Shown: positions 44,461 through 54,363, counted from the first letter of the stretch. The stretch is 64,000 bases of DNA from Clostridium polynesiense (GCF_000820705.1 NZ_CCXI01000142.1:62001-126000), one strand, 5' to 3'. Numbers and translations: made by a program. Notes: generated by a model from the letters alone, not told the origin.

Positions 44461-45072
44461 ATGAGAGAGCTAAGCAGCGTTCAAGAAAAAATATTGGACA
44501 GAACTTTATATTTAATTGGTAAAAACGGCTCCTCTAACGTGTCCGTAAGAGCTATAGCTAAGGAAGCAGAGGTAAATGTCAGTGCCATAAACTATCATTT
44601 TCGCTCTAAGGACGAATTGCTTAAACATGTAAAAGAATTTTACATAAATAACACCTTATCAGCATATTCAAAACTTGAAAATGATGACTATGAAGATGAA
44701 GAAAAAGTAATATTAGTAGCTAATGAAATTATGGAATATAGTCTGCGTTATCCAGGAATAATTACCATACTTAAAGAATCTGTTAATTCCAAAGAAAAGG
44801 ATGAGTATGCATATAAAATAATGGCTGTTACAGAAGATATGAATAACAAATTAGATAAGGTCTTAGATCGAGTATTAGATGGCAGCAAAGAAAACTTCGA
44901 ATATAACAGAAGAATATTCCTTTCTTCAATTCTCTATCCAATTATTAATAAGGATACAGTAAATTTTAATAATGATTATTTAAGCAGCAGAGAATACAGG
45001 CTGAGATACATAAAGTACCTAGTTAATATGCTTAAAGCCAGCAAGGATCTCCCTCCCCTCAGCAATTTATAA
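44461..45072 (+). CDS. TetR-family regulator
   Basis: The 203 residues start with a TetR DNA-binding domain (ILDRTLYLIGKNGSSNVSVRAIAKEAEVNVSAINYHFRSKDELLKHV); the recognition helix is VNVSAINYHF. The C-terminal ligand domain is divergent. AGGAGG precedes the ATG. It lies between the divergent opp operon and the downstream flavoenzyme gene, whose start site carries the palindrome TTAACAGCTGTTAA, so either or both may be its targets. Confidence 0.88.
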   Translation: MRELSSVQEKILDRTLYLIGKNGSSNVSVRAIAKEAEVNVSAINYHFRSKDELLKHVKEFYINNTLSAYSKLENDDYEDEEKVILVANEIMEYSLRYPGIITILKESVNSKEKDEYAYKIMAVTEDMNNKLDKVLDRVLDGSKENFEYNRRIFLSSILYPIINKDTVNFNNDYLSSREYRLRYIKYLVNMLKASKDLPPLSNL

Positions 45073-45106
45073 TACACTATGCGGAAATCCATATATTGAG
45101 GTTTAC

Positions 45107-45139
45107 AAAGATCGTTTTAGTATTAAGCGGTCTTTTTTT
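45107..45139 (+). terminator. Terminator after tetR
   Basis: AAAGATCG pairs with CGGTCTTT (one G-U) around 13 bases and is followed by a run of T to 45139. Confidence 0.75.
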
Positions 45140-45201
45140 ATTACATTAAAATCTATAAAGCAAATTAAAATAAAAAAATAAAACAATTTGTTTAAAACAT
45201 A

Positions 45202-45249
45202 TTGATTTACTTTGTTAAATATTCTATAATCATAATTAACAGCTGTTAA
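45202..45249 (+). promoter_or_regulatory. Promoter and operator of the flavoenzyme gene
   Basis: TTGATT (45202-45207), 17 bases, TATAAT (45225-45230), then the perfect 14-base palindrome TTAACAGCTGTTAA (45236-45249) at the start site. A 5' leader of about 180 bases follows. Confidence 0.7.
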
Positions 45250-45419
45250 ATATTAAATTATACGTCAAGGGGTATATTTCAACATTTCTAAAATGAGATT
45301 TGTATTCTTAAATATATATCCTACATAAAAACAATCATTATATTAAAGCATAATTTGTTAATAATACTACTATATAAAATATGAATAAAAATAAAATTTA
45401 AATATTAAGGAGAGATTTT

Positions 45420-47357
45420 ATGGCTTTTAATAAACTTTTCAGCCCAATAAAAATTAGAGGTATGGAATTTAAGAACAGAGTAGTTTTCCCTGCCATGGGA
45501 ACAAAAATGGCATCAGATGACAGATTTGTGACACAGCAGCTTATTGACTACCATACTGCAAGAGCAAAAGGCGGTAACGGATTAAACTTTACTGAAGTGG
45601 CATCGGTACATACTCCATCTGCGCCAAAAAAATTCTTATCAATTTCTGATGATAAATTTATCCCTGGACTGAAAAAGCTTACAGATTCTATTCACCAAGC
45701 TGGAGGAAAAGCCGGTGTTCAGCTATGGCAGGGTGGACTAGCTGTTGCAAGTTATGAAGAAGCCATTATAATCCTTCCCAGCGATATGCCTATAAGAGGT
45801 ACTGATAAGGTTATTCCCGGAGCAAGTGTTGAGCTTATAAAAGAAGTAGTTGAGTCTTTCGGAGATGCTGCCAGACGTGCAGTAGAAGCTGGATTTGACT
45901 GTGTAGAGTTTCATGCCGGTCATAATTATATGCCTCACTCCTTCTTAAGTCCTTATTTTAACAAAAGGACAGATGAATACGGCGGTTCTTTTGAAAACCG
46001 CGTAAGATTTTTAATAGAATGTATAGAATCCATAAGAAAAAATATTCCCGAGGACATGCCATTATTTATGCGTATTGTAGCTCATGATGACTATTTAGAA
46101 AATGGACTAACTATAGAAGATACAATTGAATTCTGTAAATTAGCCAAAAAAGCTGGGGTTGATGTTCTTAATGTATCTAGAGGTAACTTCTCTTCAGCTG
46201 CGGTAAAATACGAGGTTCCACCTGTAGATTTACCAAGAAGCTTCAATGTTCATAATGCTGAAAGAATTAAGAATGAAACTGGAATGGTTACTATGGCTGT
46301 AGGAAGAATAAACGATCCTCAGCAGGCTGAAGATATCATAGCCAGTGGTAAAGCTGATATGGTGGTAATAGGAAGAGCTCAACTGGCAGATGCTGACTTC
46401 TGCAACAAGGCAGCTTCAGGTGATGTAGATAATATAGTACGCTGCGTTGGCTGTAATCAAGGCTGTTATGATGGATTCGTTTCTACAGAAGTTCCTTTCA
46501 TAACATGTCTAAGAAACCCTGCCTTAGGAAGAGAAGCAGAATATGAAATTATAAAGACAGATTCTCCAAAGAAGGTTTTAGTAGCAGGAGGAGGGGTTGC
46601 CGGATTAGAAGCGGCAATGACTTTAAAGAAGAGAGGTCATAACCCTATCTTAATTGAAGCTGGAAACTCTCTTGGCGGACAGCTTGTTTTAGCTGGTGCA
46701 GCACCTAGAAAAGAAGAGCTCCAGCAGGCTGCGATAGCTATGGGAGAAATGGCTAAGAGACAAGGAATAGACATCAGGCTTTCCACTCCTCTTACAAAGG
46801 AATTATTAGAGGAAATAGCTCCTGAGGAATTAATTATAGCCATCGGATCAGAGCCTATTAAGCTAAATCTTACCGGTGCAGATTTACCTCATGTAACTAA
46901 CTCTCATGATGTACTTGCAGGAAAAACCTCACCATCAGGAAAGGTTGTAATAATCGGAGGAGGACTTGTAGGTTTAGAGGTAGCTGAATATCTTTCAGAA
47001 AAGGCTGACAGCCTAACTGTTGTGGAAATGCTTGATCAGGTAGCTAAGGATCTTGGCGATCTTCGTAGGATATGCGTTATGGAAAGCCTGCATCACTCAG
47101 GAATTAAAACTGTTACCAGTGCTAAATGCGTTGAGATTAAACCTGATGCTGTTGTAGTTGAAAAATCTGGAGAGCTTCAAAGCATTGAATGCAACTCTGT
47201 AGTGGTTGCTATAGGCTCAAGATCCCGAAGATTTGATGATATCACATCCTTCTGTGAAGAAAATAATATTCCTTATCATATTATAGGAGATGCTTTGAGA
47301 GCTAGAAGAGCTTTAAATTCTACTGCGGAAGCCGCTGAAGTAGCAAGAGCTATATAG
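45420..47357 (+). CDS. Old-yellow-enzyme-type enoate/dienoyl-CoA reductase (FMN, 4Fe-4S, FAD)
   Basis: The 645 residues have an N-terminal FMN TIM barrel (FKNRVVFPAMGT, FDCVEFHAGHNYMPHSFLSP, EYGGSFENRVRF), a cysteine cluster for a 4Fe-4S centre (CVGCNQGC...TC, about residues 340-365) and a C-terminal FAD/NAD domain with two dinucleotide motifs (VLVAGGGVAGLEAA, VVIIGGGLVGLEVA). This is the layout of 2-enoate reductase, FldZ, BaiCD/BaiH and FadH. The substrate cannot be told; reduction of an unsaturated acid or acyl-CoA with NADH is likely. It follows TetR, has its own promoter and ends in a strong terminator. Confidence 0.88.
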   Translation: MAFNKLFSPIKIRGMEFKNRVVFPAMGTKMASDDRFVTQQLIDYHTARAKGGNGLNFTEVASVHTPSAPKKFLSISDDKFIPGLKKLTDSIHQAGGKAGVQLWQGGLAVASYEEAIIILPSDMPIRGTDKVIPGASVELIKEVVESFGDAARRAVEAGFDCVEFHAGHNYMPHSFLSPYFNKRTDEYGGSFENRVRFLIECIESIRKNIPEDMPLFMRIVAHDDYLENGLTIEDTIEFCKLAKKAGVDVLNVSRGNFSSAAVKYEVPPVDLPRSFNVHNAERIKNETGMVTMAVGRINDPQQAEDIIASGKADMVVIGRAQLADADFCNKAASGDVDNIVRCVGCNQGCYDGFVSTEVPFITCLRNPALGREAEYEIIKTDSPKKVLVAGGGVAGLEAAMTLKKRGHNPILIEAGNSLGGQLVLAGAAPRKEELQQAAIAMGEMAKRQGIDIRLSTPLTKELLEEIAPEELIIAIGSEPIKLNLTGADLPHVTNSHDVLAGKTSPSGKVVIIGGGLVGLEVAEYLSEKADSLTVVEMLDQVAKDLGDLRRICVMESLHHSGIKTVTSAKCVEIKPDAVVVEKSGELQSIECNSVVVAIGSRSRRFDDITSFCEENNIPYHIIGDALRARRALNSTAEAAEVARAI

Positions 47358-47426
47358 TATCATGATGAGAATATATAATATTCAAGCTTATACATTAAAA
47401 TAAGTAAAGTTTCATATTAAATACAG

Positions 47427-47469
47427 CATCCCCCTAACATAGCAAAGTTGTTAGGGGGATGTTATTTTT
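47427..47469 (+). terminator. Terminator after the flavoenzyme gene
   Basis: CATCCCCCTAAC (47427-47438) pairs perfectly with GTTAGGGGGATG (47450-47461) and is followed by TTATTTTTA. Confidence 0.9.
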
Positions 47470-47614
47470 AGTTAGATTCAAAGCCCTCTGGAGCTTCTCC
47501 TCTAGGCCTTTACCCTGATGAGAAAGGTTATATTTAATTAAATTCTTGAGCTTCCACAATACTTTCATATATAAATATATTAATGATTTTGTTATATTGA
47601 ATTAAATTGATATT

Positions 47615-48421
47615 TTATCTACCCTTAATCTCATTATAAAACACTCCAAGTTCTCCTATATATCTTCTTTTCCATGGTTTATTCTTTCCTGAATAATGAA
47701 TTATGCAGGTGTTGGAGCGAACCCAGTCAATATTTATACCCACTTTATAATTCACCGGTCTTAGTTTACAGTACATATAGTATTTCTCACTAAGGTTATA
47801 CTTCAAAGGGTCTACAGGTAAAATATCATTGCAGTATACACCGTTTATCACATCCTGATCAGGAAAAAGCAGTACATTTTTATATTTTTCTATATAATCA
47901 AATACCTGTTGCATGTCCTGATTTTCTCTAAGCAGAGAAAGATTCATAAGCATTACTCCGGAATTAATGTAATAATTATCTGAAGGCAGATTAAGCCTTA
48001 AAGTATTTATTATCCTTAAATTTCTTGGCAGATGAGAGGAAGCAGCATAAAGCTTCCCCTTAAAATCTATATTATAGAAGTCCTTAATAGGATTTATAAC
48101 TACAATATCAGGATCAAGATATAAAATCCTCTCCATATCCCTAGGTAGATATTGCGCTGCAAATATTCTGTAGTACATTTCCTTTGGATAGCGTTTGGAT
48201 ACCGGTGCATTATTTAAAGTCTCCAAGTTTATTTTTAATTCAATAATTTCACATCTGCTTTTATCGATCTTACTATTGATTACTATAAGATCCTCCTTAG
48301 TTAAAGAGGAATGTGCTATATAAAATTTAAAGTTATCTGTAGGATTGGATTTTAACAGTGAATTCATCATTATAATTAACTGCTTTATATAATTAGAATT
48401 TAATGTTACAAGAATATTCAT
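47615..48421 (-). CDS. Family 8 glycosyltransferase
   Basis: The 268 residues are a GT8 catalytic domain: ILVTLNSNYIKQL, the metal-binding DxD as LYLDPDIVV (about residues 95-103), YYINSGVMLMNL, FPDQDVIN and the C-terminal IIHYSGKNKPWK. It probably transfers glucose or galactose from a nucleotide sugar to lipopolysaccharide-like or wall polymers. It is 31 bases after the ftsH stop, in the same direction, so may be co-transcribed. Confidence 0.9.
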   Translation of the reverse strand: MNILVTLNSNYIKQLIIMMNSLLKSNPTDNFKFYIAHSSLTKEDLIVINSKIDKSRCEIIELKINLETLNNAPVSKRYPKEMYYRIFAAQYLPRDMERILYLDPDIVVINPIKDFYNIDFKGKLYAASSHLPRNLRIINTLRLNLPSDNYYINSGVMLMNLSLLRENQDMQQVFDYIEKYKNVLLFPDQDVINGVYCNDILPVDPLKYNLSEKYYMYCKLRPVNYKVGINIDWVRSNTCIIHYSGKNKPWKRRYIGELGVFYNEIKGR

Positions 48422-48452
48422 AAAGTTCTCCTCACCCTGTATATAAATTTAT

Positions 48453-50267
48453 CTATGAATTAAGTATTTTCATAAACTCTTCGCCAGTTATGGTTTCTTT
48501 CTCTATTAAATATGCTGAAAGTTCGTGAAGCTTATTGATGTTTTCTTTTAATATGTTCATTGCTTTTTCATGGGCTTTCTTTATTATATCCAGCACTTCC
48601 TCATCTATTTTGGAAGCTGTAACAGCAGAACAAGCAAGTGAGGTATCTCCGCCCAAATATTGATTGTTAACTGTCTCCAAGGCCATCATATCAAAATTTT
48701 TGCTCATACCAAAGCGTGTTACCATAGTTCTTGCAAGCTTTGTTGCCTGCTCAATATCGTTACTGGCTCCTGAAGTGAAGGTTCCGAATATAAGCTCCTC
48801 AGCTGCACGTCCTCCGGTAAAAGTTGAAATCTTATTAAAAGCTTCCTCTTTAGACATAAGCACGCTTTCATCTTCAGCTACCTGCATGGTATAACCAAGG
48901 GCACCGGAGGTACGGGGAATAATTGTAATTTTGTGTACAGGAGCAGATTCTGTCTGCATCGCAGCTACCAACGCGTGGCCTATTTCATGATATGCAATAA
49001 TTTTCTTTTCTTTTGGAGAAATTACAGCCCCTTTACGCTGATATCCTGCAATTATTACCTCTACCGCTTCCTCCAAATCATTTTGCTCCACTTCATGACG
49101 GTTGCATTTTACAGCTCTTAAAGCAGCTTCGTTTATTATATTTGCAAGATCTGCACCGGATGCGCCGGAGGTAGCCCTTGCAATAGCATTGAAGTCAACA
49201 GCCTCAGATACCTTAACCTTTTTCCCATGAACCTTTAATATATCTTCACGGCCTCTAAGGTCTGGAAGCTCTACAGGAATCCTTCTATCGAACCTTCCCG
49301 GCCTTAAAAGAGCTTTATCAAGGGTTTCAGGTCTGTTGGTTGCAGCCAGTATAACTACTCCTAATCCCCCATCAAATCCATCCATTTCAGTAAGGAGCTG
49401 ATTTAACGTCTGCTCTCTCTCGTCATTTCCGCCTATTCCTCCATTATCACGCTTTTTACCAATAGTATCTATTTCATCTATGAACACTATGCAGGGAGCT
49501 TTTTCCTGAGCTTGCTTGAATAAATCACGAACTCTTGCAGCTCCCATACCAACGAACATCTCAACGAATTCAGATCCGGATATAGAAAAGAAAGGAACCT
49601 TTGCTTCTCCTGCCACAGCCTTTGCCAGCAGGGTTTTTCCTGTTCCCGGAGGTCCTACCAGCAGAGCCCCTTTAGGCATTGAAGCACCTATCTCCTTATA
49701 TTTTTCCGGATTATGAAGAAAATCTACTATTTCAGTTAAAGCTTCTTTAGCTTCGTCCTGACCTGCTACATCTGCAAAGGTCTTTCCGGTTTCAGCAGCT
49801 ACGTAAATTTTAGCATTGCTTTTACCGAAAGCCATAGCATTCCCTCCTCCCATGCGCTTCTGCAGGGATTTGGAAAGCAGCTGTCCAATGAGTATAAATA
49901 TTCCTATAGGGAATATCCAGGTCAAAATAAAGTTTAGGAGAGGAGAATTTTCCTTTGGAATTACTCTTCCATAGGATACTCCTGCTTTTTGAAGTCTGCT
50001 TACTAATTCAGGGTCATTCATCCTTCCGGTTATATAAACCATCTTATTTTTATCCTCTGAAGATAAAATTGCTATTTGATTGTCATCTACCTCAACTCTG
50101 GAAACTTCTCCTTTTTCCAGCATAGTAATAAATGTATTGTAGTCAATCTCTTTTTGCCTTATGTTCAGAAGTGAAGGAAAAATCAGAGCATTGAGCAGCA
50201 TAACAATAATCAAAGTGACTCCATAGTAATAAATTAAGGGTTTCTTAGGGTTTTTCTTTTCCTTCAA
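48453..50267 (-). CDS. ftsH: ATP-dependent membrane zinc protease FtsH
   Basis: The 604 residues have an N-terminal helix (10-31), an extracytoplasmic domain, a second helix (about 110-131), an AAA+ domain with Walker A GPPGTGKT (205-212) and Walker B FIDEID, the SRH ([11 protein letters not shown]) and the M41 protease domain with HEIGH (427-431). It degrades misfolded membrane and selected soluble proteins. Clostridia commonly have more than one ftsH. Here it sits 85 bases after a MarR gene, with no clear terminator between. Confidence 0.95.
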   Translation of the reverse strand: MKEKKNPKKPLIYYYGVTLIIVMLLNALIFPSLLNIRQKEIDYNTFITMLEKGEVSRVEVDDNQIAILSSEDKNKMVYITGRMNDPELVSRLQKAGVSYGRVIPKENSPLLNFILTWIFPIGIFILIGQLLSKSLQKRMGGGNAMAFGKSNAKIYVAAETGKTFADVAGQDEAKEALTEIVDFLHNPEKYKEIGASMPKGALLVGPPGTGKTLLAKAVAGEAKVPFFSISGSEFVEMFVGMGAARVRDLFKQAQEKAPCIVFIDEIDTIGKKRDNGGIGGNDEREQTLNQLLTEMDGFDGGLGVVILAATNRPETLDKALLRPGRFDRRIPVELPDLRGREDILKVHGKKVKVSEAVDFNAIARATSGASGADLANIINEAALRAVKCNRHEVEQNDLEEAVEVIIAGYQRKGAVISPKEKKIIAYHEIGHALVAAMQTESAPVHKITIIPRTSGALGYTMQVAEDESVLMSKEEAFNKISTFTGGRAAEELIFGTFTSGASNDIEQATKLARTMVTRFGMSKNFDMMALETVNNQYLGGDTSLACSAVTASKIDEEVLDIIKKAHEKAMNILKENINKLHELSAYLIEKETITGEEFMKILNS

Positions 50268-50352
50268 TATTAATACCTCCTCTATTTCTCTATTTATAAT
50301 CTTTCAGCTTATAAAAGCTTGATTATTAAATTGTACATCTACTAGCCTCTCC

Positions 50353-50799
50353 TTAACAATCCCCTTCCATTTTGCTCAAAATGTGATTTAATTTTTCAAT
50401 TCCATTAATTATAGCTTCTATCTGGTCTTTATCCTCATTTTCTAAAGCTTGAGCAAACTTATTGTTTAAATAGTAATTAAGCTTATCCAGGGCTTTGGTT
50501 CCTTTTTCTGTTAAGGTAACATTCACTATTCTTTCATCCTTGTTATCTCTGGTTCTGGTTATATACCCGTCTTTCTCCAACCTTTTACACATAGTGGATG
50601 TATTGCCTCTTGCAATATTCAGCTCTCTTCCTAGCTCTCCAATAGTAGTATTACCATGTCGCTGAATTTCATTAAGCAAAAGAGCCTGTGTCATGGTTAG
50701 CTTGCAAGATTCATAGACAGGCAAAAACACATTATTTATTTTTGAGCTTGTATCTCTAAAAAGTTCCTGAAGATTGTTTCTAAATTGGTTAATATCCAT
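50353..50799 (-). CDS. MarR-family transcriptional regulator
   Basis: The 148 residues have the MarR winged helix (LTMTQALLLNEIQRHGNTTIGELGRELNIARGNTSTMCKRLEKDGYITRTRDNKDERIVNVTLTEKG) between dimerisation helices. GGAGGG precedes the ATG. A perfect palindrome overlaps its -10 region and probably serves autorepression. The downstream ftsH gene may be under its control. Confidence 0.9.
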   Translation of the reverse strand: MDINQFRNNLQELFRDTSSKINNVFLPVYESCKLTMTQALLLNEIQRHGNTTIGELGRELNIARGNTSTMCKRLEKDGYITRTRDNKDERIVNVTLTEKGTKALDKLNYYLNNKFAQALENEDKDQIEAIINGIEKLNHILSKMEGDC

Positions 50800-50817
50800 A
50801 AAGACCCTCCATAGCTC

Positions 50818-50841
50818 ATATAATATACATATATATTATAT
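50818..50841 (-). promoter_or_regulatory. Palindromic operator at the marR promoter
   Basis: ATATAATATA and TATATTATAT are perfect ten-base arms around CATA and overlap a minus-strand TATAAT. The all-AT composition means a chance palindrome is possible. Confidence 0.5.
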
Positions 50842-50883
50842 CATGTTTAATCTATAATTGATATACCCCATAACTATTAAACG

Positions 50884-50940
50884 GTGCCAGGCACCTGACA
50901 AGTGACAAATTATTTTTCTCACTTGTTAGGCTCCTGGCAC
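50884..50940. repeat. REP palindrome copy F, degenerate
   Basis: Two 26-base arms around five bases, with four mismatches. The left arm has the intact GTGCCAGGCACCTGACAAG core; the right arm has drifted to CTTGTTAGGCTCCTGGCAC. It lies between the divergent marR and phytase genes. Confidence 0.85.
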
Positions 50941-51039
50941 TTAGTATAATAATCCACCTAAAAAGCTATATTATATTTAAGCTGCTTTTTAAGAAAAGCT
51001 TATTATTAAGATATTATCTTATAAAGGAAGGTGATCTTT

Positions 51040-51951
51040 ATGAAAACATTTTTTAAACCGAAATTCTGTTTAGCTGCTACACTTTTATTTTTTTCTATAT
51101 TCACCCCTGCCATCATGGCTAATGCCTTACAACCTGCAAAGGAAGATTCCAGCAATAACGAAGCTCATCTTATTATAGATTCATTAAGATATGACACCAT
51201 GCCCAAACATTTTAGAACCACTTCCAGCTTAACTGCACTAGACAATAAAAAACTTAATCTAAAAGGATTAGACAGATTAAACATCTCTGGAAGCCAACAG
51301 TTTTCAGCCTTTAATCTGCCTCTTGTATTAAAGGCTATAAATACCGCCATGCCCGTAATCGATGTTGACCTAAGACAGGAATCCCACGGTTTTATAAATG
51401 GAATACCTGTTAGCTGGAAAAACGAAAAAAATAATGCCAATATGGGGTTATCCTTGGAACAGATAATTGCTAAAGAAAATGAGCTTTTAAAAAGCATCAA
51501 GTTAAATCAACCTATAAGCTTTTATAATCACCCTGAAATAAAGGTGGTTCCTACACAGGTAGAAAGCGAAAATCAGCTTGTTTCATCTAAAGGCCTATCA
51601 TACCTTCGCATACCTGTAACTGACGGTAAGCTTCCTACAGATGGTATGGTGGATTATTTTATTGATTTTGTTAAGGCTCAGCCTCCAAATACATGGATTC
51701 ATTTCCATTGCAAGGAGGGTGTAGGGAGAACTACTACTTTTATGATTATGTATGACATAGTTAAAAACGCTAAAACAGTACCTTATGATGAAATAATTAA
51801 AAGACAGCTTGCACTTGCTGGTTTTGACGAAAAGGAGATACAATCCTTCTACAGTAAGAGTAGAGCTCAGTTTTTATCAAGCTTTTATAAATATTCAAAA
51901 GAAAATGGAGATAAATTTCAAGTTAAATGGAGTGATTATATAAAGAAATAA
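51040..51951 (+). CDS. Protein-tyrosine-phosphatase-like (cysteine) phytase, exported
   Basis: The ATG at 51040 is chosen because AAGGAAGGTG lies just upstream (an in-frame GTG at 51031 overlaps it). The 303 residues have a signal peptide (FCLAATLLFFSIFTPAIMANA) and the P-loop HCKEGVGRTTTFM near residue 223, the Cys-x5-Arg signature in the form found in PTP-like phytases such as Selenomonas PhyA. Upstream segments (PVIDVDLRQESHGFINGIPVSW, YLRIPVTDGKLPT) also match that family; the Asp in VTD is the candidate general acid. The likely substrate is an inositol polyphosphate. It stands alone with its own terminator. Confidence 0.85.
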   Translation: MKTFFKPKFCLAATLLFFSIFTPAIMANALQPAKEDSSNNEAHLIIDSLRYDTMPKHFRTTSSLTALDNKKLNLKGLDRLNISGSQQFSAFNLPLVLKAINTAMPVIDVDLRQESHGFINGIPVSWKNEKNNANMGLSLEQIIAKENELLKSIKLNQPISFYNHPEIKVVPTQVESENQLVSSKGLSYLRIPVTDGKLPTDGMVDYFIDFVKAQPPNTWIHFHCKEGVGRTTTFMIMYDIVKNAKTVPYDEIIKRQLALAGFDEKEIQSFYSKSRAQFLSSFYKYSKENGDKFQVKWSDYIKK

Positions 51952-51964
51952 GCTGCACACAAAA

Positions 51965-52002
51965 AAAGCTCTAGAGTCCTGTAAACCTGACTCTAGAGCT
52001 TT
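51965..52002 (+). terminator. Terminator after the phytase gene
   Basis: Perfect 14-base arms AAAGCTCTAGAGTC and GACTCTAGAGCTTT around ten bases, 13 bases after the stop; T-rich on both sides, so it may work in both directions. Confidence 0.8.
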
Positions 52003-52112
52003 AAATTTCAATTTTCTCTTACATTTACCCTATAACTTCATGCCTATAAATTAACTTATAACATAAGAATCCGGATATAATCCCACCCTAGTGCTTTAGA
52101 TATTGCTGCATG

Positions 52113-52200
52113 GATATACCTATTATGTTATATATATTCATTTAGAATTATAAAGTATCATGGACCGGAAATAGAGATATACCTATTATGTTATATATAT
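52113..52200. repeat. Pair of 25-base direct repeats
   Basis: GATATACCTATTATG followed by TTATATATAT occurs at 52113-52137 and again at 52176-52200, identical over 25 bases and 63 bases apart. The rest of 52003-52312 shows no gene. Confidence 0.7.
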
Positions 52201-52315
52201 GAAGCTATAGGAATATTCTCATACACAGCTATACCCCAATTTTGATTTTAAGTTTAGTCTTACCATGGAAAGCACTTCCGCAAGCAATAACGCTTTTACC
52301 TCCAGTATTTTACAA

Positions 52316-52342
52316 GTGCCAGGCACCTGACAAGTGACAAAT
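52316..52342. repeat. REP copy G (single unit)
   Basis: GTGCCAGGCACCTGACAAG followed by TGACAAAT, without the opposite outer arm. With its left flank TATTTTACAA it matches copy H over about 36 bases in the same direction, so G and H are direct repeats on either side of the 52,391-54,109 gene. Confidence 0.88.
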
Positions 52343-52390
52343 TACTTTCAGACTGATTCTGGATTTATACAATGTAATCCAACAGCCGTG

Positions 52391-54109
52391 CTAATATTTA
52401 TATGTGTTAGCTGGTATTTTAACGAAAGCAAATAAGATAATTATTAAATAAACCAAGGTACTTGCATATAAATACCTATAATCCTGTGCAGGCGTAGCAA
52501 TTAAAACTGTTGCCATGTTTAAGGTCACTGGAACTATAGCCAGCGTAGCTTTCAAACCATTTTTTAATATAGCTGCAAACCCAAACAGTAATATAAGAAA
52601 CATCGGCATAGCAGGCCTCCAGAAGAATTGGTCTATTCCTTTCTTTTGGGTAAAATTTAATGCTTTATTAGCAATATAGTTAACTGGCTGAGCAATATTC
52701 TTTTGTTCTAATCCAAATTCATTTGCATATATCTTTCTGCTACCCCAGTTAGTATATCCCTTAACTGACCAAGCTATTGAGGTTTGATCCCCGTATGCCT
52801 CTAAGGCTATCCATGGATTTTGCCTGCATATATCTATCCACATCTTTAAAAATCCTACTTTGTCCTCCATAAGTTTATCTGTTTTAAATTCCTTATGAAA
52901 TTTTATATAATCAACATTTCCAGGCATATAATTTTCTGCCCATAAATCTAATGGCATAATTCCATTTATCATGGTTTTTTGCTCCTCAGTGAGATATCCC
53001 TTTTCCTTTATAACCGCCGCAATTTGCTGTGTAGGTATTCCAAAAGCTTCACTGGAAGAAGCAGGATGAACCTTCATCAAACTGTATAGCGGAATCTTAA
53101 TTAAAAAGAAAATAACTATTATGCTTCCTACTGTTATAATAAAGGGTTTACTATTCCTTTTATAGAAACAAATCAGTAGTATCATTGTACCCATGAAGGG
53201 AAGTATTCCATTGTGTCTAAAAAACATAACTCCAAAAGCAGATATTAAGAAAAAAATAAAATTCTTCCTATTATCAATCCAATGCTTGTCTACCAATACA
53301 TTAATTATATTCATAGTAAATAAAAGTATAAATGCGCTGTATAAAATGTCCTTCCATAAAGTAATTGAGAATATTCCATTTACAGGATTTAATGCAAATA
53401 CTGCTGTTATAAAATATAAAACTACTTTCTTATACCCCATACTCTCAAACCTATACATGCTGTATCCCCATATTAAAGATAGTATTAAAATCTGAGTTAT
53501 TGCAATGGCTGCTGGCGAATACCATATCCTTGTTATAAAAAGATTCAGCAATGTATGTATCACAGGGTTAGAATCCCAAAATTCTCCTGTTACCATTTGT
53601 GTCCACTGATTCATGGAATCCGGAGTCATTACACCTGGATAAAAAGCTATTAGATAAAACATCCAAACTATTATGGACGGAAGTGCATAGAATAATATTT
53701 TATTTTTTGGCAGCGTTAAGAACTGTGTTTTTATCTCTATATATTGCATATTTGCATAAAAAAGCACTATAGAAATATATATGATAAAAAATACTCCTGT
53801 GTAAATAAATATCTTAATAATATTATTAGCAGGCAGCAAATAGTCTTTAGAAGATAAAAAGCTTAGAAAAAACAGCCCGCATATTACAGCAGACAGCATA
53901 AACAGTAATACCTTCTCCTTTACTCCTAATCTTTCTATGATTATAGGTAAACTTTCCCCAATATAATTTATAAACACTGTGAACGGAATAACAAAAATGA
54001 AAGGCACTAGAAGTCTGTTATTGCTGTTAGGATTCATATAAAAAGATATTGAAAAGCTTAAAAATAACCCGAAAAATAAGCTTAAATATTTGTTTTTATA
54101 TTTATACAT
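52391..54109 (-). CDS. DUF6020-like polytopic membrane protein
   Basis: The 572-residue protein has about 12-13 hydrophobic helices and the motifs YPGVMTPDSMNQW, NPVIHTLL, ITLWKDILYS and PAQDYRYLY that I associate with DUF6020 family proteins of the GT-C-like kind. The conserved acidic residue in the first large loop (TPDS) and the DYRY end resemble dolichol- or undecaprenyl-linked glycosyltransferases; a role in wall polymer glycosylation is inferred only. The gene is flanked by REP copies G and H and stands alone. Confidence 0.75.
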   Translation of the reverse strand: MYKYKNKYLSLFFGLFLSFSISFYMNPNSNNRLLVPFIFVIPFTVFINYIGESLPIIIERLGVKEKVLLFMLSAVICGLFFLSFLSSKDYLLPANNIIKIFIYTGVFFIIYISIVLFYANMQYIEIKTQFLTLPKNKILFYALPSIIVWMFYLIAFYPGVMTPDSMNQWTQMVTGEFWDSNPVIHTLLNLFITRIWYSPAAIAITQILILSLIWGYSMYRFESMGYKKVVLYFITAVFALNPVNGIFSITLWKDILYSAFILLFTMNIINVLVDKHWIDNRKNFIFFLISAFGVMFFRHNGILPFMGTMILLICFYKRNSKPFIITVGSIIVIFFLIKIPLYSLMKVHPASSSEAFGIPTQQIAAVIKEKGYLTEEQKTMINGIMPLDLWAENYMPGNVDYIKFHKEFKTDKLMEDKVGFLKMWIDICRQNPWIALEAYGDQTSIAWSVKGYTNWGSRKIYANEFGLEQKNIAQPVNYIANKALNFTQKKGIDQFFWRPAMPMFLILLFGFAAILKNGLKATLAIVPVTLNMATVLIATPAQDYRYLYASTLVYLIIILFAFVKIPANTYKY

Positions 54110-54363
54110 TATGAATATACCTACCTTCTTTAATTTCAGTTATTTTATTTATTATGCAGCAGTTCATATATCCTCCATTTCGTTGCTAAAAGCAGACTAT
54201 ACTACAAAACATTTTTGCACCTTTAAGCAAATTATCTTTAGTCTATTTCCAACAATACTCTTTTATATAATTAATTCCCATGTATATTTTACACCATTTT
54301 TCCATGTAAGTATATTACATTTATTCGAATATATTGATAATTATTCTTTCTAATATTTTACAA
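54110..54363. other. AT-rich intergenic region
   Basis: No gene, promoter or repeat can be supported between the DUF6020-like start and REP copy H. Confidence 0.4.

Noticed and set aside
54090-54353. Plus-strand 87-codon frame next to the DUF6020-like gene
   Set aside because: No ribosome binding site, overlaps the start of the minus-strand gene and has a low-complexity hydrophobic translation typical of AT-rich intergenic DNA.
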